Part shown: in pieces, positions 8,406 to 16,792 of the stretch | Numbering within the stretch: the first letter of the stretch is position 1 | Layout of the letters: every line of letters starts with the position of its first letter | Origin: an uncultured Chloroflexota bacterium | Lineage (GTDB): Bacteria; Chloroflexota; Limnocylindria; Limnocylindrales; CSP1-4 | Reading direction: 5' to 3' | DNA: 45,873 nucleotides | Assembly (NCBI GenBank): GCA_903822495.1 | Contig: CAIJPD010000049.1 | Coordinates: forward strand, 1-45,873 | Notes under the pieces: generated by a model | Database searches by the model: none | What the model saw: the letters and a program-made list of their open reading frames with translations, nothing else | Told to the model about the DNA's origin: nothing | Program-made: the position numbers and the translations under genes

Positions 8406-9265
8406 GCCTCCACCCCGGCGACGAGCACCAATCGTTCCGCGAACCCGGCGGGCGGGACCGCCGGCCTGGGTGACCCCGCGGCGCGCCAGCCCGCCGGCAC
8501 ACGCAGGTGCAGGAGGAACTCCCGGTTCCCCTCCGGCCCGAGGATGGGCGATGGCACGACGTCCACCGGTTGGAGGCCCAGGTCCGCCGCCATGCCGCTG
8601 ACGCGCTCCAGCACCGCGAGGTGGACCGCCGGATCCCGGACGACGCCGCCGGGGACCTGGCCCCGGCCGGCCTCGAACTGGGGCTTGACCAGGGCGACGA
8701 TGGGCCCGCCGGCCTCTCCGAAGGTAGCCGCCATGGGGCCCAGCACCAGCCCCAGGGAGATGAACGACACGTCTGCCGTCGCGAACGCGACCGGCTCCGG
8801 GAGCGAGGAGGCGGTCAGCGAGCGGGCGTTGGTCCGCTCCATGGAGACGACACGGGCATCCGCCCGGAGCGACTCGGCAAGCTGTCCTCGACCCACGTCG
8901 ACAGCGTAGACGCGGGCCGCCCCGCGCTGCAACAGCACGTCCGTGAAGCCGCCCGTGGAGGCGCCGGCGTCCAGGCAGACCAGGCCCGAGGGCGACAGCC
9001 CGAACGCGTCAAGCGCCGCGACCAGCTTGTGGCCGCCTCGGCTGACGTACGGGTCCTGCGCTTCGACATCCAGCGCGATCCCCGGGTCCACGAGGTCGCC
9101 CGGCTTGCGGTCCCGCCGCGCGGCATCCCCGTCACCCACCCGGACCCGGCCCGCCAGGAGGAACGCCTGGGCGCGGCTCCGGGACGCGACGAGGCCGCGG
9201 TCCACGAGGAGCTGGTCGAGGCGGACTCGAGTCCCGGACTGGCGTGCGGCGGCGGCTGGGCTCAC
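8402..9265 (-). CDS. tlyA: TlyA-family rRNA (cytidine-2'-O)-methyltransferase
   Basis: Methylates ribose 2'-OH groups of cytidines in rRNA; family members were first described as hemolysins. The 287-residue protein begins with an S4 domain (VRLDQLLVDRGLVASRSRAQ) and continues with an FtsJ-like Rossmann fold. The SAM motif CLDAGASTGGFTDVLLQRGA is clear, and a K-D-K-E tetrad can be matched to SRGGHKL, TADVSF, ALVKPQFE and NREFLLHL. The start is GTG at 9265. It is coupled to nadK by ATGA and lies 86 bases after dxs. Confidence 0.94.
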   Translation of the reverse strand: MSPAAAARQSGTRVRLDQLLVDRGLVASRSRAQAFLLAGRVRVGDGDAARRDRKPGDLVDPGIALDVEAQDPYVSRGGHKLVAALDAFGLSPSGLVCLDAGASTGGFTDVLLQRGAARVYAVDVGRGQLAESLRADARVVSMERTNARSLTASSLPEPVAFATADVSFISLGLVLGPMAATFGEAGGPIVALVKPQFEAGRGQVPGGVVRDPAVHLAVLERVSGMAADLGLQPVDVVPSPILGPEGNREFLLHLRVPAGWRAAGSPRPAVPPAGFAERLVLVAGVEA

Positions 9266-9351
9266 GCGCCTATCGTGGCACAGCCCGCTTCACCGCGGAT
9301 CATCACGGGGCCGGCCACGGTCACGGACGGCCGGCACGTGGTCCGTGGCCG

Positions 9352-11340
9352 TCAGGCGGGCTGGCTGGGCTGGAGCCCCGGCTGTGCGTGGAGCGCGGCC
9401 AGCGTCTCGCGGACCTGGGCGGCCAGGCCGTCGGCGTCGAGACGGAGCATCCGGCGAAGGTCGCCGACGGAGCCATGATCGACGAAGCGATCGGCGGGGA
9501 TGCCGACGATCCGCACGACCAGCTCGCGATAGGCCGGGTCGGCGATGCGCGCCTCCTCGACCGCCTCGAGCACGCCCGAGCCGAAGCCACCGGTCACGAC
9601 GCTCTCCTCGAACGTCACGAGCAGGCGCTTGCCGCGGGCCTGGTCCAGGACCAGCTGGCGATCGAGCGGCTTGGCGTAGCGCGCGTTGATCACGCCCACC
9701 GACCAGCCCTCAGCCGTCAGGCGATCCGCCGCCTCCATGGCTCGGGCCACGATGGGGCCGAAGCCCACGAACAGCACGTCGCGGCCCTCGCGCAGCACCT
9801 CGCCCTGCCCCACCGGGATGGGCCGGGGCTCGATCGCGGGCAGCCCAAACCCCGCGTCGCGGGGGTAGTGGAGGGCGAACGGATGGTCCTGCGTGAGCGC
9901 CGTCCGGATGAGCGAGCGGAGCTCCTGCTCGTCCTTTGGACTGGCCACGATGAGATTGGGCAGCTGGCGCTGCGTCGGGATGGTGAACATGCCCTGGTGG
10001 CTGGTCCCATCCTCACCCACGAGGCCCGCGCGGTCCACGCCGATCAGCACCGGCAGGTCGTTCTGGCAGACGTCGTGCACGGTCTGATCGAACGCCCGCT
10101 GCAGGAACGTCGAGTAGATGGCCGCGACCGGGCGCATCCCACCGATCGCCAGGCCCGCGGCCATGGTGATGGCGTGCTGCTCGGCGATCCCGACATCGAT
10201 GAAGCGCTCCGGGAACTCGGCCTCGAAGCGCGAGAGGCCCGTGCCCGTCGGCATCCCGGCCGTGATCGCGACGATCCGCCGGTCCACCCGGGCGGCCTCG
10301 ATGAGCTCGGCCGCGAAGAGCGCCGTGTAGTTGGGGTTCTTGGCTGGCGCGCTCGTCGTGGCATCGGGCGGCGTGGCGTCGTCGGCGACCGTCTCGCCGT
10401 TCGCCTGGGGCTTCCCGTGCGTCGCGAGGTCCATCGGCGGCAGGGCGGCACCGTGGAAGCTGATCTGGTCCGCCTCGGCCGGCCTGAAGCCCCGCCCCTT
10501 CTGCGTCCGGACGTGGACGATCACGGGGCCCTTCAGCTCCAGCGCACGGCCCAGCGTCTCCAGCAGGGCATGGAGGTCGTGGCCCGGGACCACCCCGATG
10601 TAGGTGATCCCAAGGTCCTCGAACAACTGGCCCGGCTGGGCGAAGCTGACCACGGACTTTCGGATCCGCTGGCTGAGCTCCAGCGCCGTGGGGCCAACGA
10701 CCGGGATGCCACCGATCAGCGAGTCATACGTCTCCCTGCCCTGGCGCCAGGCAGTGGACAGCTTGATCTGGCTCAGGTAGCGCGAGAACGCTCCAACCGT
10801 GGGGCTGATCGACATCTCGTTGTCGTTGAGGACGATCAGCATCTGCGATCGCCGATGCCCGATGTCGTTGAGCGCCTCGAGCGACAGGCCACTCATGAGC
10901 GCCGCATCGCCCACCACGACCGCGACCCGCTCCAGCCCATGGCGGATGTCCCGGGCGGAGGCCAGGCCCTCCGCGATGGACAGGCCCGTCCCGGCGTGTC
11001 CGCCATCCATGACGTCGTGGGGGGACTCGACGCGGCGCGGGAAGCCGCCCATCCCGCCCAGCTGGCGCAGGGTGGCGAAGCTGGCGAGCCGCCCGGTCAG
11101 GAGCTTGTGCGGGTAGGCCTGGTGGCCGGTGTCCCAGACGATCCGGTCGCGCGGTGACTCCAGGAGCCGATGCAGCGCGATGGAGAGCTCCACGACACCC
11201 AGCGAGCTGCCGAGGTGGCCACCGGTCCGGCTGACCGTGGTGATGATGGTCTCTCGGATCTCGCTGGCGAGGGCCGCCAGCTGGGCCTCGTCGAGGCCAC
11301 GGAGGTCGGCGGGCCCGGTCAGGCCGGCAAGGATGGACAC
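9352..11340 (-). CDS. dxs: 1-deoxy-D-xylulose-5-phosphate synthase
   Basis: First enzyme of the MEP isoprenoid pathway: condenses pyruvate and glyceraldehyde-3-phosphate using thiamine diphosphate. It has 662 residues. GGHLGSSLGVVEL near the N-terminus, FPRRVESPHD, the pyrimidine-domain IAEQHAITMAAGLA with the catalytic Glu, and HYPRDAG are all present. The thiamine-binding motif reads GDAALMSG (144-151) with LNDN at 171-174, so the usual GDG is GDA. A segment of about 30 residues around 317-345 (ANGETVADDATPPDATTS) is a low-complexity linker between domains. The start is GTG at 11340 with AGGAG ten bases upstream. tlyA, nadK and recN follow. Confidence 0.96.
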   Translation of the reverse strand: MSILAGLTGPADLRGLDEAQLAALASEIRETIITTVSRTGGHLGSSLGVVELSIALHRLLESPRDRIVWDTGHQAYPHKLLTGRLASFATLRQLGGMGGFPRRVESPHDVMDGGHAGTGLSIAEGLASARDIRHGLERVAVVVGDAALMSGLSLEALNDIGHRRSQMLIVLNDNEMSISPTVGAFSRYLSQIKLSTAWRQGRETYDSLIGGIPVVGPTALELSQRIRKSVVSFAQPGQLFEDLGITYIGVVPGHDLHALLETLGRALELKGPVIVHVRTQKGRGFRPAEADQISFHGAALPPMDLATHGKPQANGETVADDATPPDATTSAPAKNPNYTALFAAELIEAARVDRRIVAITAGMPTGTGLSRFEAEFPERFIDVGIAEQHAITMAAGLAIGGMRPVAAIYSTFLQRAFDQTVHDVCQNDLPVLIGVDRAGLVGEDGTSHQGMFTIPTQRQLPNLIVASPKDEQELRSLIRTALTQDHPFALHYPRDAGFGLPAIEPRPIPVGQGEVLREGRDVLFVGFGPIVARAMEAADRLTAEGWSVGVINARYAKPLDRQLVLDQARGKRLLVTFEESVVTGGFGSGVLEAVEEARIADPAYRELVVRIVGIPADRFVDHGSVGDLRRMLRLDADGLAAQVRETLAALHAQPGLQPSQPA

Positions 11341-11379
11341 GTGAAGAGGACTCCTGTACAGCGCGACTGGCGTCCGGGG

Positions 11380-11385
11380 AGTCTA
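11380..11385 (-). promoter_or_regulatory. Alternative -10 box (TAGACT) upstream of dxs
   Basis: TAGACT on the minus strand lies 39 bases before the dxs GTG. The same hexamer immediately precedes hisS and rel. It would give a short leader that retains the AGGAG Shine-Dalgarno. Confidence 0.3.
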
Positions 11386-11452
11386 CCCCGTCCGCCTGCC
11401 CGGGTCTGACGCGGAGGGACGACACCGCGTGACGGGGACGCGTGTCGGAAAT

Positions 11453-11481
11453 GTGATACCACCATCGCGCATGTTTCGCAA
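11453..11481 (-). promoter_or_regulatory. Candidate sigma70-type promoter upstream of dxs
   Basis: On the minus strand TTGCGA (11476-11481) and TATCAC (11453-11458) are separated by exactly 17 bases, each matching 4 of 6 consensus positions. It would start dxs-tlyA-nadK-recN-xerD with a leader of about 105 bases. The spacing is the main support, and the local base composition is lower in GC than the surroundings. Confidence 0.4.
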
Positions 11482-11529
11482 GCCCCGTGGAGGTTGAGGC
11501 GGCGGCGCTGGCGCGGGCCGGGGGTAGGG

Positions 11530-11808
11530 CTAGTCCGCGGCCTCCGCGGCCTCGTCGGGACGGACCTCGATGGCTTCCAGCGCGCCGCCGGCGTGGGCGA
11601 CCAGCTGCTTGACCCGCAGCTCTGCCTCGCCCAGCAGCTTGGCGCAGCGCTCGTGGAGGGCCACGCCACGCTCGTACAGGGCGATGGACCGTTCCAGGGC
11701 GAGTCCGCCGGCCTCCAGCTCCGCGACGACCCGCTGGAGCTCCGCCAGGGCGTCGTCAAACGCCAGGGTCTCGATGCCTGCGCTCGCCGCGTCGGCTGGC
11801 TGCGTCAC
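11530..11808 (-). CDS. xseB: Exodeoxyribonuclease VII small subunit
   Basis: Small subunit of the single-strand-specific exonuclease VII. The 92-residue protein contains the family core FDDALAELQRVVAELEAGGL followed by LERSIALYERGVALHERC, the typical two-helix coiled coil. The acidic tail is lineage-specific. The GTG at 11808 overlaps the stop of the preceding 44-codon gene as GTGA, so it is not directly coupled to xseA as in most genomes. A gap of 189 bases follows before dxs and carries the dxs promoter candidates. Confidence 0.93.
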   Translation of the reverse strand: MTQPADAASAGIETLAFDDALAELQRVVAELEAGGLALERSIALYERGVALHERCAKLLGEAELRVKQLVAHAGGALEAIEVRPDEAAEAAD

Positions 11809-11939
11809 TCGGGCTCCTCGTGGTCGCGCTGGACGGCCCGGTCGAGCCGTCGCCCGATCAGGATACCGAAGCGGACCGCGATCACCGTCACGACCAGCGA
11901 GCCCACGAGCAGCGCGGCCACCAGCCCCAGCTCAGCCAC
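11805..11939 (-). CDS. Small single-span membrane protein between xseA and xseB
   Basis: A 44-residue protein starting VAELGLVAALLVGSLVVTVI. A single hydrophobic helix (about residues 4-28) is followed by a short charged tail (RRLDRAVQRDHEEPE), predicting a membrane anchor with a small cytosolic end. The GTG at 11939 overlaps the last codons of xseA by 8 bases, and its TGA overlaps the xseB GTG as GTGA, the same coupling used by real genes across this window. Codon third positions are strongly GC-rich. No family is recognised. Its length makes it easy to miss, but both junctions support it. Confidence 0.65.
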   Translation of the reverse strand: MAELGLVAALLVGSLVVTVIAVRFGILIGRRLDRAVQRDHEEPE

Positions 11940-13323
11940 GCGCGTCGCCACGCTCGCCGACGTCGCGAGTCGCCACCGGCGGGCCGTCGCCCCGAACCCG
12001 GTCCACCGTCGCGGAGAGGTCGCCGGAGGCGAGTCGGATCGCCAGTAGCGTGCCGCCCGGGGCCTCCATGGGGTGTCGGATCACGGCGCCGTCGCCCGAT
12101 CGGCGCACGATGGCGTAGCCGCGATCGAGGGTGGCCTGCGGCCCGAGGACCGCCAGCGCCGCCCCGGCCGTCTCCAGCGCGGAGCGACCCCGCGCCAGGC
12201 GCGCTCCGGCGACCACGGGGAGCAGCCGCCCCGCCTGGTCCACCCGTCCCCGCTCCCCCGCCAGGCGCGCGTGCAGGATGGCCGTCGCGCGATCGAGGAG
12301 GACCCCGGCTCGCTCGCGGGCCGCCGCCAGGCGCGCCGTGGGACCCAGGCCATCGAGGACGCGGCGCTCTGCGGCGAGGCTCCGGCCCGCCTGGTCAAGC
12401 TGGCTGGTCGCCGCCGCGCGCAGGCGGTCCGCGGCCCGGCGGAGTGCTGCCGCGTACTCGATGCGATCCGGCACGACGATCTCGGCCGCCGCGGATGGGG
12501 TTGGCGCCCGGACATCGGCCGCGAAGTCCGCCAGCGTCACGTCGATCTCGTGCCCGATTCCCGCCACCACCGGGATGGAGTGGGCCACGACGGCACGCAC
12601 GACGCGCTCGTCGTTGAAGGCCCACAGGTCCTCCAGAGAGCCGCCGCCGCGGGCAAGGATGGTGACCTCGGGCGCGTCGCCGGGCCGGCCCTCCGCGCGG
12701 CACAGCGCTGTGTAGCGCTCCAGGCGCTGAAGGGCCGTGACGATGCTGGCCGGCGCCCCGTCGCCCTGCACCTGGCAGGCGACCAGCAGCACCTGCGCCA
12801 GCGGCCAGCGTCGGGAGAGGACGTGACAGACGTCATGCCACACGGCGCCGGTGGGGCTGGTCACCACGGCGATGACCGCCGGGCGCGTTGGGAGCGGGCG
12901 CTTGCGCGCGGCGTCGAACAGGCCTTCCGCGGCGAGCCTGGCCTTGAGCGCCTCGAACCGGAGCGCGAGGTCACCCTGGCCGGCCGGCTGGATCGACTCC
13001 ACGTACAGCTGGAGTGAGCCCTGGGGCTCGTACAGGTCCATCCGGCCGTGCGCCACGATCCGGAGGCCCACCTGCGGCTGGAAGGCGGAGCGGATCCGGT
13101 CATCCCGGAACCAGACGCACTGGAGCTGGGCGCGCTCGTCCTTCAGCGCGAAGTAGGCGTGCCCGGCCGTGGAGATGGTGACGCGGCCCACCTCGCCCTC
13201 GATCCACAGGTCACGCAGGCGCTCGTCGGACGTGACGGCGCCGCGGACGATCCGGACGACGTCGCCGACCCCGAGGATGCGCAGCCCCAACGTCCCCGGG
13301 GCGCGCGGCTGGCGTGGATCCAT
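11932..13323 (-). CDS. xseA: Exodeoxyribonuclease VII large subunit
   Basis: Catalytic subunit of exonuclease VII, which degrades single-stranded DNA to oligonucleotides. It has 463 residues. The N-terminal OB-fold shows LWIEGEVGRVTISTAGHAYF and the catalytic core shows VTSPTGAVWHDV, ILARGGGSLEDLWAFNDE and AGIGHEIDVTLADFAADVRA, all diagnostic. A long Ala/Arg-rich coiled-coil region (about 285-395) precedes the C-terminal LDRGYAIV motif. The ATG at 13323 has GGAGG 8 bases upstream. It is 49 bases after efp and may be cotranscribed with it. Confidence 0.96.
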   Translation of the reverse strand: MDPRQPRAPGTLGLRILGVGDVVRIVRGAVTSDERLRDLWIEGEVGRVTISTAGHAYFALKDERAQLQCVWFRDDRIRSAFQPQVGLRIVAHGRMDLYEPQGSLQLYVESIQPAGQGDLALRFEALKARLAAEGLFDAARKRPLPTRPAVIAVVTSPTGAVWHDVCHVLSRRWPLAQVLLVACQVQGDGAPASIVTALQRLERYTALCRAEGRPGDAPEVTILARGGGSLEDLWAFNDERVVRAVVAHSIPVVAGIGHEIDVTLADFAADVRAPTPSAAAEIVVPDRIEYAAALRRAADRLRAAATSQLDQAGRSLAAERRVLDGLGPTARLAAARERAGVLLDRATAILHARLAGERGRVDQAGRLLPVVAGARLARGRSALETAGAALAVLGPQATLDRGYAIVRRSGDGAVIRHPMEAPGGTLLAIRLASGDLSATVDRVRGDGPPVATRDVGERGDARG

Positions 13324-13372
13324 GGCGGAGGCCTCCGGCGCGCTCGAGTCGCGGGAGCGGCCGTGCTGGCGA

Positions 13373-13930
13373 TCAGACCCGGGTCTGGTACTCGCCCGTT
13401 CGGGTGTCGACGCGGACGGTGTCGCCCTCGCTGACGAAGAGCGGGACGGTGACGACCAGGCCCGACTCCAGCGTGGCGGGCTTGCGCGCGCCCTGGGCGG
13501 TGTCGCCCGCGTAGCCGGGGTCGGTCGCCACGACCTTCAGGTCGACCGTCACGGGGAGCTCCACGCCGATCGTCTCGCCCTGGTAGCTGGTCCGGTCCAG
13601 GGTCATGCCGTCCTTGAGGTAGTTGACGGTCTCGCCCAGCTGGGCGGCGGACAGGGCGAACTGGTCGTACGTGTCGGTGTCCATGAAGTGGAAGTCCGCG
13701 TCGTCGCGGTAGAGGAACTGCACCGGGCGGCGATCCATCTGGGCGCGCGGCCACTTGGTGCCCGCCTGGAAGCTGCGCTCGACCGTCCCGCCGCGCTTGA
13801 TGTTGCGGAGGGTGATTCGGACCTGCGCCGAGCCCCGGCCCATCTTGATGTGGTGGTAGTCGAGGATCTGCCAGAGGTCGCCGTCCAGCTCGATCGCGAC
13901 ACCCTTGCGCAGTTCACCGGTGCTGATCAT
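13373..13930 (-). CDS. efp: Translation elongation factor P
   Basis: Relieves ribosome stalling at polyproline stretches. The 185-residue protein has the three-domain EF-P layout and ends with PATLESGLVVTVPLFVSEGD and VDTRTGEYQTRV. The loop that reaches the peptidyl-transferase centre reads KMGRGSAQ, with Arg at residue 32 where E. coli has a modified Lys. Arg at this place occurs in the EarP-rhamnosylated EF-Ps of some proteobacteria and also, as I recall, in Thermus EF-P. No EarP or EpmA gene is in the window. The ATG has AGGAG 12 bases upstream, with a likely -10 box at 14001-14006. Confidence 0.96.
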   Translation of the reverse strand: MISTGELRKGVAIELDGDLWQILDYHHIKMGRGSAQVRITLRNIKRGGTVERSFQAGTKWPRAQMDRRPVQFLYRDDADFHFMDTDTYDQFALSAAQLGETVNYLKDGMTLDRTSYQGETIGVELPVTVDLKVVATDPGYAGDTAQGARKPATLESGLVVTVPLFVSEGDTVRVDTRTGEYQTRV

Positions 13931-14000
13931 TGGGTGGGGTTGCTCCTCGGAACGGTCCGGGCACGCGGGCGCGCGCCGTCAACTTGGGGATGGTCGCCCG

Positions 14001-14006
14001 ATTGTA
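14001..14006 (-). promoter_or_regulatory. Candidate -10 box for efp
   Basis: TACAAT on the minus strand (5 of 6 consensus) lies 70 bases before the efp ATG. No good -35 at 16-18 bases is visible. The rest of the 233-base gap between efp and pepP shows only the hairpin at 14129-14163. Confidence 0.4.
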
Positions 14007-14128
14007 GCCGAGCCGGGTCGGGCCTCAGCCTCCAATGCGGGGGGCGCGCATGCGGACCAGGCCATGGGCCGGGCTGATCCCCCCGTCGGCGAGTCGGAGA
14101 CGGGGCCCGGGGGGGCCGACAGGTCCTG

Positions 14129-14163
14129 GGCGCCGGGCGTCTCCGGCCGGCCGTCCCGGCGCC
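14129..14163 (-). terminator. GC-rich hairpin directly after the pepP stop
   Basis: A perfect 9-bp inverted repeat (ggcgccggg / cccggcgcc) with a 17-base loop that itself contains ccggccgg. It begins at the base after the pepP stop codon. There is no following U-run, so it may be a weak or Rho-assisted terminator or an mRNA-stabilising hairpin. Confidence 0.35.
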
Positions 14164-15390
14164 TCAGCGACCGACGACGAGGACCTCCCTCGGAAACAGC
14201 GTCAAGCGCCGCAGCGTGCCCGCCGAGCCGTCCAGTGCCACGAGGTCCTCGATCCTGACCCCCGTCTCCCCGGGGTCGTAGCAGCCCGGCTCCACGGAGA
14301 ACACCGTGGGGCTGGGGAGGGGCGATTCGGACGCGCGCCTGCCCAGCGAGGGCGCCTCGTGCGTCGCGAGGCCAATGCCGTGGCCCAGGCCGTGCCCAAA
14401 CCGGTCGCCCTCGCCCGCCGCCTCGATCACGCCGCGCGCGATGGCGTCGATCGCCCTCCCCGAGGGGAGCGGCGCACCGGCCCGGGCCGCGGCGGCCGCG
14501 TCCTCCAGGGCCGCGATGGCCGCCCCCTGGGCCCGCGCCACGAGGTCGTAGATCGCCAGGTCGCGCGCCCGCGGTTCGCCCACGAAGAGCGTCCTGGTCA
14601 TGTCGCTCCGGTAGCCCCCGACCTGGGCCCCGAAGTCGAAGAGGAGCACGGCGCGGTCAAGCACCGGTCGGTCGCCCGGGCTGCCGTGGGGCAGCGCGGC
14701 CTCCGGGCCGGCCAGGCACGCGACATCGAAGGCGAGCGCCTCGGCGCCGCCCGTGCGCATCCCCAATTCGAGGTCCAGCGCCAGGGCCCGTTCGGTCACG
14801 CCGGGACGGATGCGCGGGAGGAGCGCCGCCAGCGCCCGGTCGGCCACGGCACAGGCGGCCGCGATCCGCTCCAGCTCGGCCGGCTCCTTGGTGGCACGAT
14901 CCGCCTCGAGCCAGCCCTCGACCGGCACCAGGTCCACGTCGGGTGCCGCCTCGGCCAGCCGCATCCAGAGCGCGTGGCTGATGACCCCGGCCTCCACCGC
15001 GACGCGGCGGACGCCAGTCATCTGGACCAGCGCCGGCCAACGCTCTGCCAGGTCGTTGTACGCCTCGACCAGCGTGACGTCCGGGGCCTCGCGGCGAGCC
15101 TGGACCGTGTACCGGCTGTCAGCGAGGAGGAAGACCCCGTCACCCGTCACCAGGAAGCGCCCGGAATCCCCGGCGACCTTCTCCTCCCCGTTGCCCAGGG
15201 CCAGGCCGGTGAGGTACCGGGCGTGCTCGGGTCGGAGGCCGAAGTAGGCGTCGACCCCGGCCGCGGAGAACCGGGCGCGGAGGCGCACCAGGCGGGCGGG
15301 GCGGGCGGCTCGGTCGGCATCGGCCCAGCGAACATGATCGGCCGGGGTTGGTGGACCGGCGAAGTCGGCCGGCCGGGGCAGGCCCACCAC
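14164..15390 (-). CDS. pepP: Xaa-Pro aminopeptidase (M24 family)
   Basis: Removes N-terminal residues preceding proline. The protein has 408 residues: an N-terminal creatinase-like domain (about 30-165) and a pita-bread metallopeptidase domain. Metal ligands can be matched: LLFDFGAQVGGYRSDMTRT (two Asp), GHGLGHGIGLATHEAP (His), VFSVEPGCY (Glu) and VRIEDLVAL (Glu). The start is one of two consecutive GTG codons, 13 bases after mltG. The ~30 residues before the first domain are not conserved. In Firmicutes a pepP-like gene also sits directly beside efp, as here. Exact substrate range is not inferable. Confidence 0.92.
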   Translation of the reverse strand: MVGLPRPADFAGPPTPADHVRWADADRAARPARLVRLRARFSAAGVDAYFGLRPEHARYLTGLALGNGEEKVAGDSGRFLVTGDGVFLLADSRYTVQARREAPDVTLVEAYNDLAERWPALVQMTGVRRVAVEAGVISHALWMRLAEAAPDVDLVPVEGWLEADRATKEPAELERIAAACAVADRALAALLPRIRPGVTERALALDLELGMRTGGAEALAFDVACLAGPEAALPHGSPGDRPVLDRAVLLFDFGAQVGGYRSDMTRTLFVGEPRARDLAIYDLVARAQGAAIAALEDAAAAARAGAPLPSGRAIDAIARGVIEAAGEGDRFGHGLGHGIGLATHEAPSLGRRASESPLPSPTVFSVEPGCYDPGETGVRIEDLVALDGSAGTLRRLTLFPREVLVVGR

Positions 15391-15403
15391 TACAGGCTCA
15401 CCG

Positions 15404-16792
15404 CTACTTGAGGTACTTCTTCACGTTGACCAGGTGCTCGGCATACGTCTTGGCGAACGCCGTGGTCCCGGTGCCGTCGCCCTTGGCGATGAAGTACAGG
15501 TAGCCGGTGTCGGTCTTGGGCGTGAGCGCGGCCAGGATGGACACCAGCTGCGGCGAGCAGATCGGGCCGATGGGCAAGCCCTTGCTGACGTACGTGTCCC
15601 AGCCTGCGACGTCCGCCGGCGGGCTGTCGAAGGTCCCGGCCGGTGGCAGCGTCCAGAACTTGAACGTCTGCCACCCGTCGAAGGCGAGCGACTTCAGCTT
15701 CATGGTGTCCGCCGCGTAGATCTTCGTGGGGTCGGACTGCAGCAGGCCCAGGGGAAACACCTTGGGGGTCAGGCGGTTCTGGTAGACGCCGGCGATGATG
15801 GGCCGCTCCTCGTCGAGGACGGCCTCCTGCTCGACGATCGAGGCGAGCACCACGACCTGGTAGAGCGTCAGCTTGCGTTCGGCCGGGATGTTGACCAGGC
15901 CACCCACCACGGCCTGGAACTTGTCCAGCATCATCTTGACGAGGTCCCGCGCGGTGGTGATGGGGCGTCGCGTCCCGCCGTCGGTGATGAAGGTGTACGT
16001 CGCCGGGTACAGGAAGCCTTCGAGCGAGCGGCCCGCCGGCAGCTGCAGCCAGGGGTACGCCGCCACGAGGTCTGCGGGCGGGCTCATGACGAGGTCGTAG
16101 AACTCCTTGGGGACCACGCCGGAGGCGATCGTCTGCAGCTTGGCCGTCATCTGCTCCAGGCGAAGGCCCTCGCGGAAGGTCACGTTGATCGTCTTGATCA
16201 CCAGCCGGTTGTCCACCAGGCCGGTCACCACCTGGTCCGGCGTCATGGTCTTGCGCAGGAGGAACGTGCCGTCCTTGAGGCTGCCGGCCAGGTTCCGCTG
16301 GATCGACAGGAAGATGAACGCCCGCTCATCGGTGATCAGGTGGGCGGCCTTCAGCCGGGCGGCGAGCGTGATCGGCGTGTCGCCGGGAAGGATGTCGAAC
16401 TCGATCGTGGTGGGGTCCGCGCCGGCCGGGGTCGTGAGCGCGGCGCCCAGGTCCTCCCGGACCAGGTCGGCGACAAACGGGATCTTCTGGGCGCTGGCGT
16501 TGTCGTAGGCCCAACCCATGACGGCGACGCGCGCCACCGGGCGCAGGACGGTCAGCAGGGTCACCAGCAGGATCGAGGCCAGCCCGACCGTGAAGACGAG
16601 GAACTTGATCATGCCCAGCAGGCCCCCGGTGGTCCCGCCGCCCGACGTCCGGCGGACGCGGGTGGGGTCCGGCAGGTAGACGCCGCGTCGGGCGTCCCGC
16701 TCCTCGAGGCCGGCGTCGGCGTACGACTCCGTGTCCACGGGGCGCGGGCGGTCGTCGCCCTGGCGGACGCGCCGGCTGTCGCGGACGCTCAC
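15404..16792 (-). CDS. mltG: Endolytic murein transglycosylase MltG (YceG-like)
   Basis: Membrane-anchored lytic transglycosylase thought to terminate nascent glycan strands. The protein has 462 residues: a charged cytosolic N-terminus of ~58 residues, one membrane helix (MIKFLVFTVGLASILLVTLL), a LysM-like region (FDILPGDTPITLAARLKAAH) and the YceG catalytic domain. The catalytic Glu lies in ASIVEQEAVLDEE, followed by GVYQNRL, SDPTKIYA, SKGLPIGPICSP and YLYFIAKGDG. The GTG at 16792 overlaps the ruvX stop as GTGA; a longer frame upstream only overlaps ruvX. ruvX-mltG is a widely conserved pair. Confidence 0.94.
   Translation of the reverse strand: MSVRDSRRVRQGDDRPRPVDTESYADAGLEERDARRGVYLPDPTRVRRTSGGGTTGGLLGMIKFLVFTVGLASILLVTLLTVLRPVARVAVMGWAYDNASAQKIPFVADLVREDLGAALTTPAGADPTTIEFDILPGDTPITLAARLKAAHLITDERAFIFLSIQRNLAGSLKDGTFLLRKTMTPDQVVTGLVDNRLVIKTINVTFREGLRLEQMTAKLQTIASGVVPKEFYDLVMSPPADLVAAYPWLQLPAGRSLEGFLYPATYTFITDGGTRRPITTARDLVKMMLDKFQAVVGGLVNIPAERKLTLYQVVVLASIVEQEAVLDEERPIIAGVYQNRLTPKVFPLGLLQSDPTKIYAADTMKLKSLAFDGWQTFKFWTLPPAGTFDSPPADVAGWDTYVSKGLPIGPICSPQLVSILAALTPKTDTGYLYFIAKGDGTGTTAFAKTYAEHLVNVKKYLK

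Noticed and set aside
9244..11157. Long plus-strand open frame opposite dxs
   Set aside because: Arg/Gly/His-rich translation with no motif, fully antisense to a clear dxs. High GC removes stop codons from all frames. The same applies to long plus-strand frames around 15434-16873, 21817-23100, 37320-39380 and 39145-43319.
11341..11529. Riboswitch or small RNA in the dxs leader
   Set aside because: No thiamine-box or other known riboswitch core could be recognised, only promoter-like elements and a Shine-Dalgarno.
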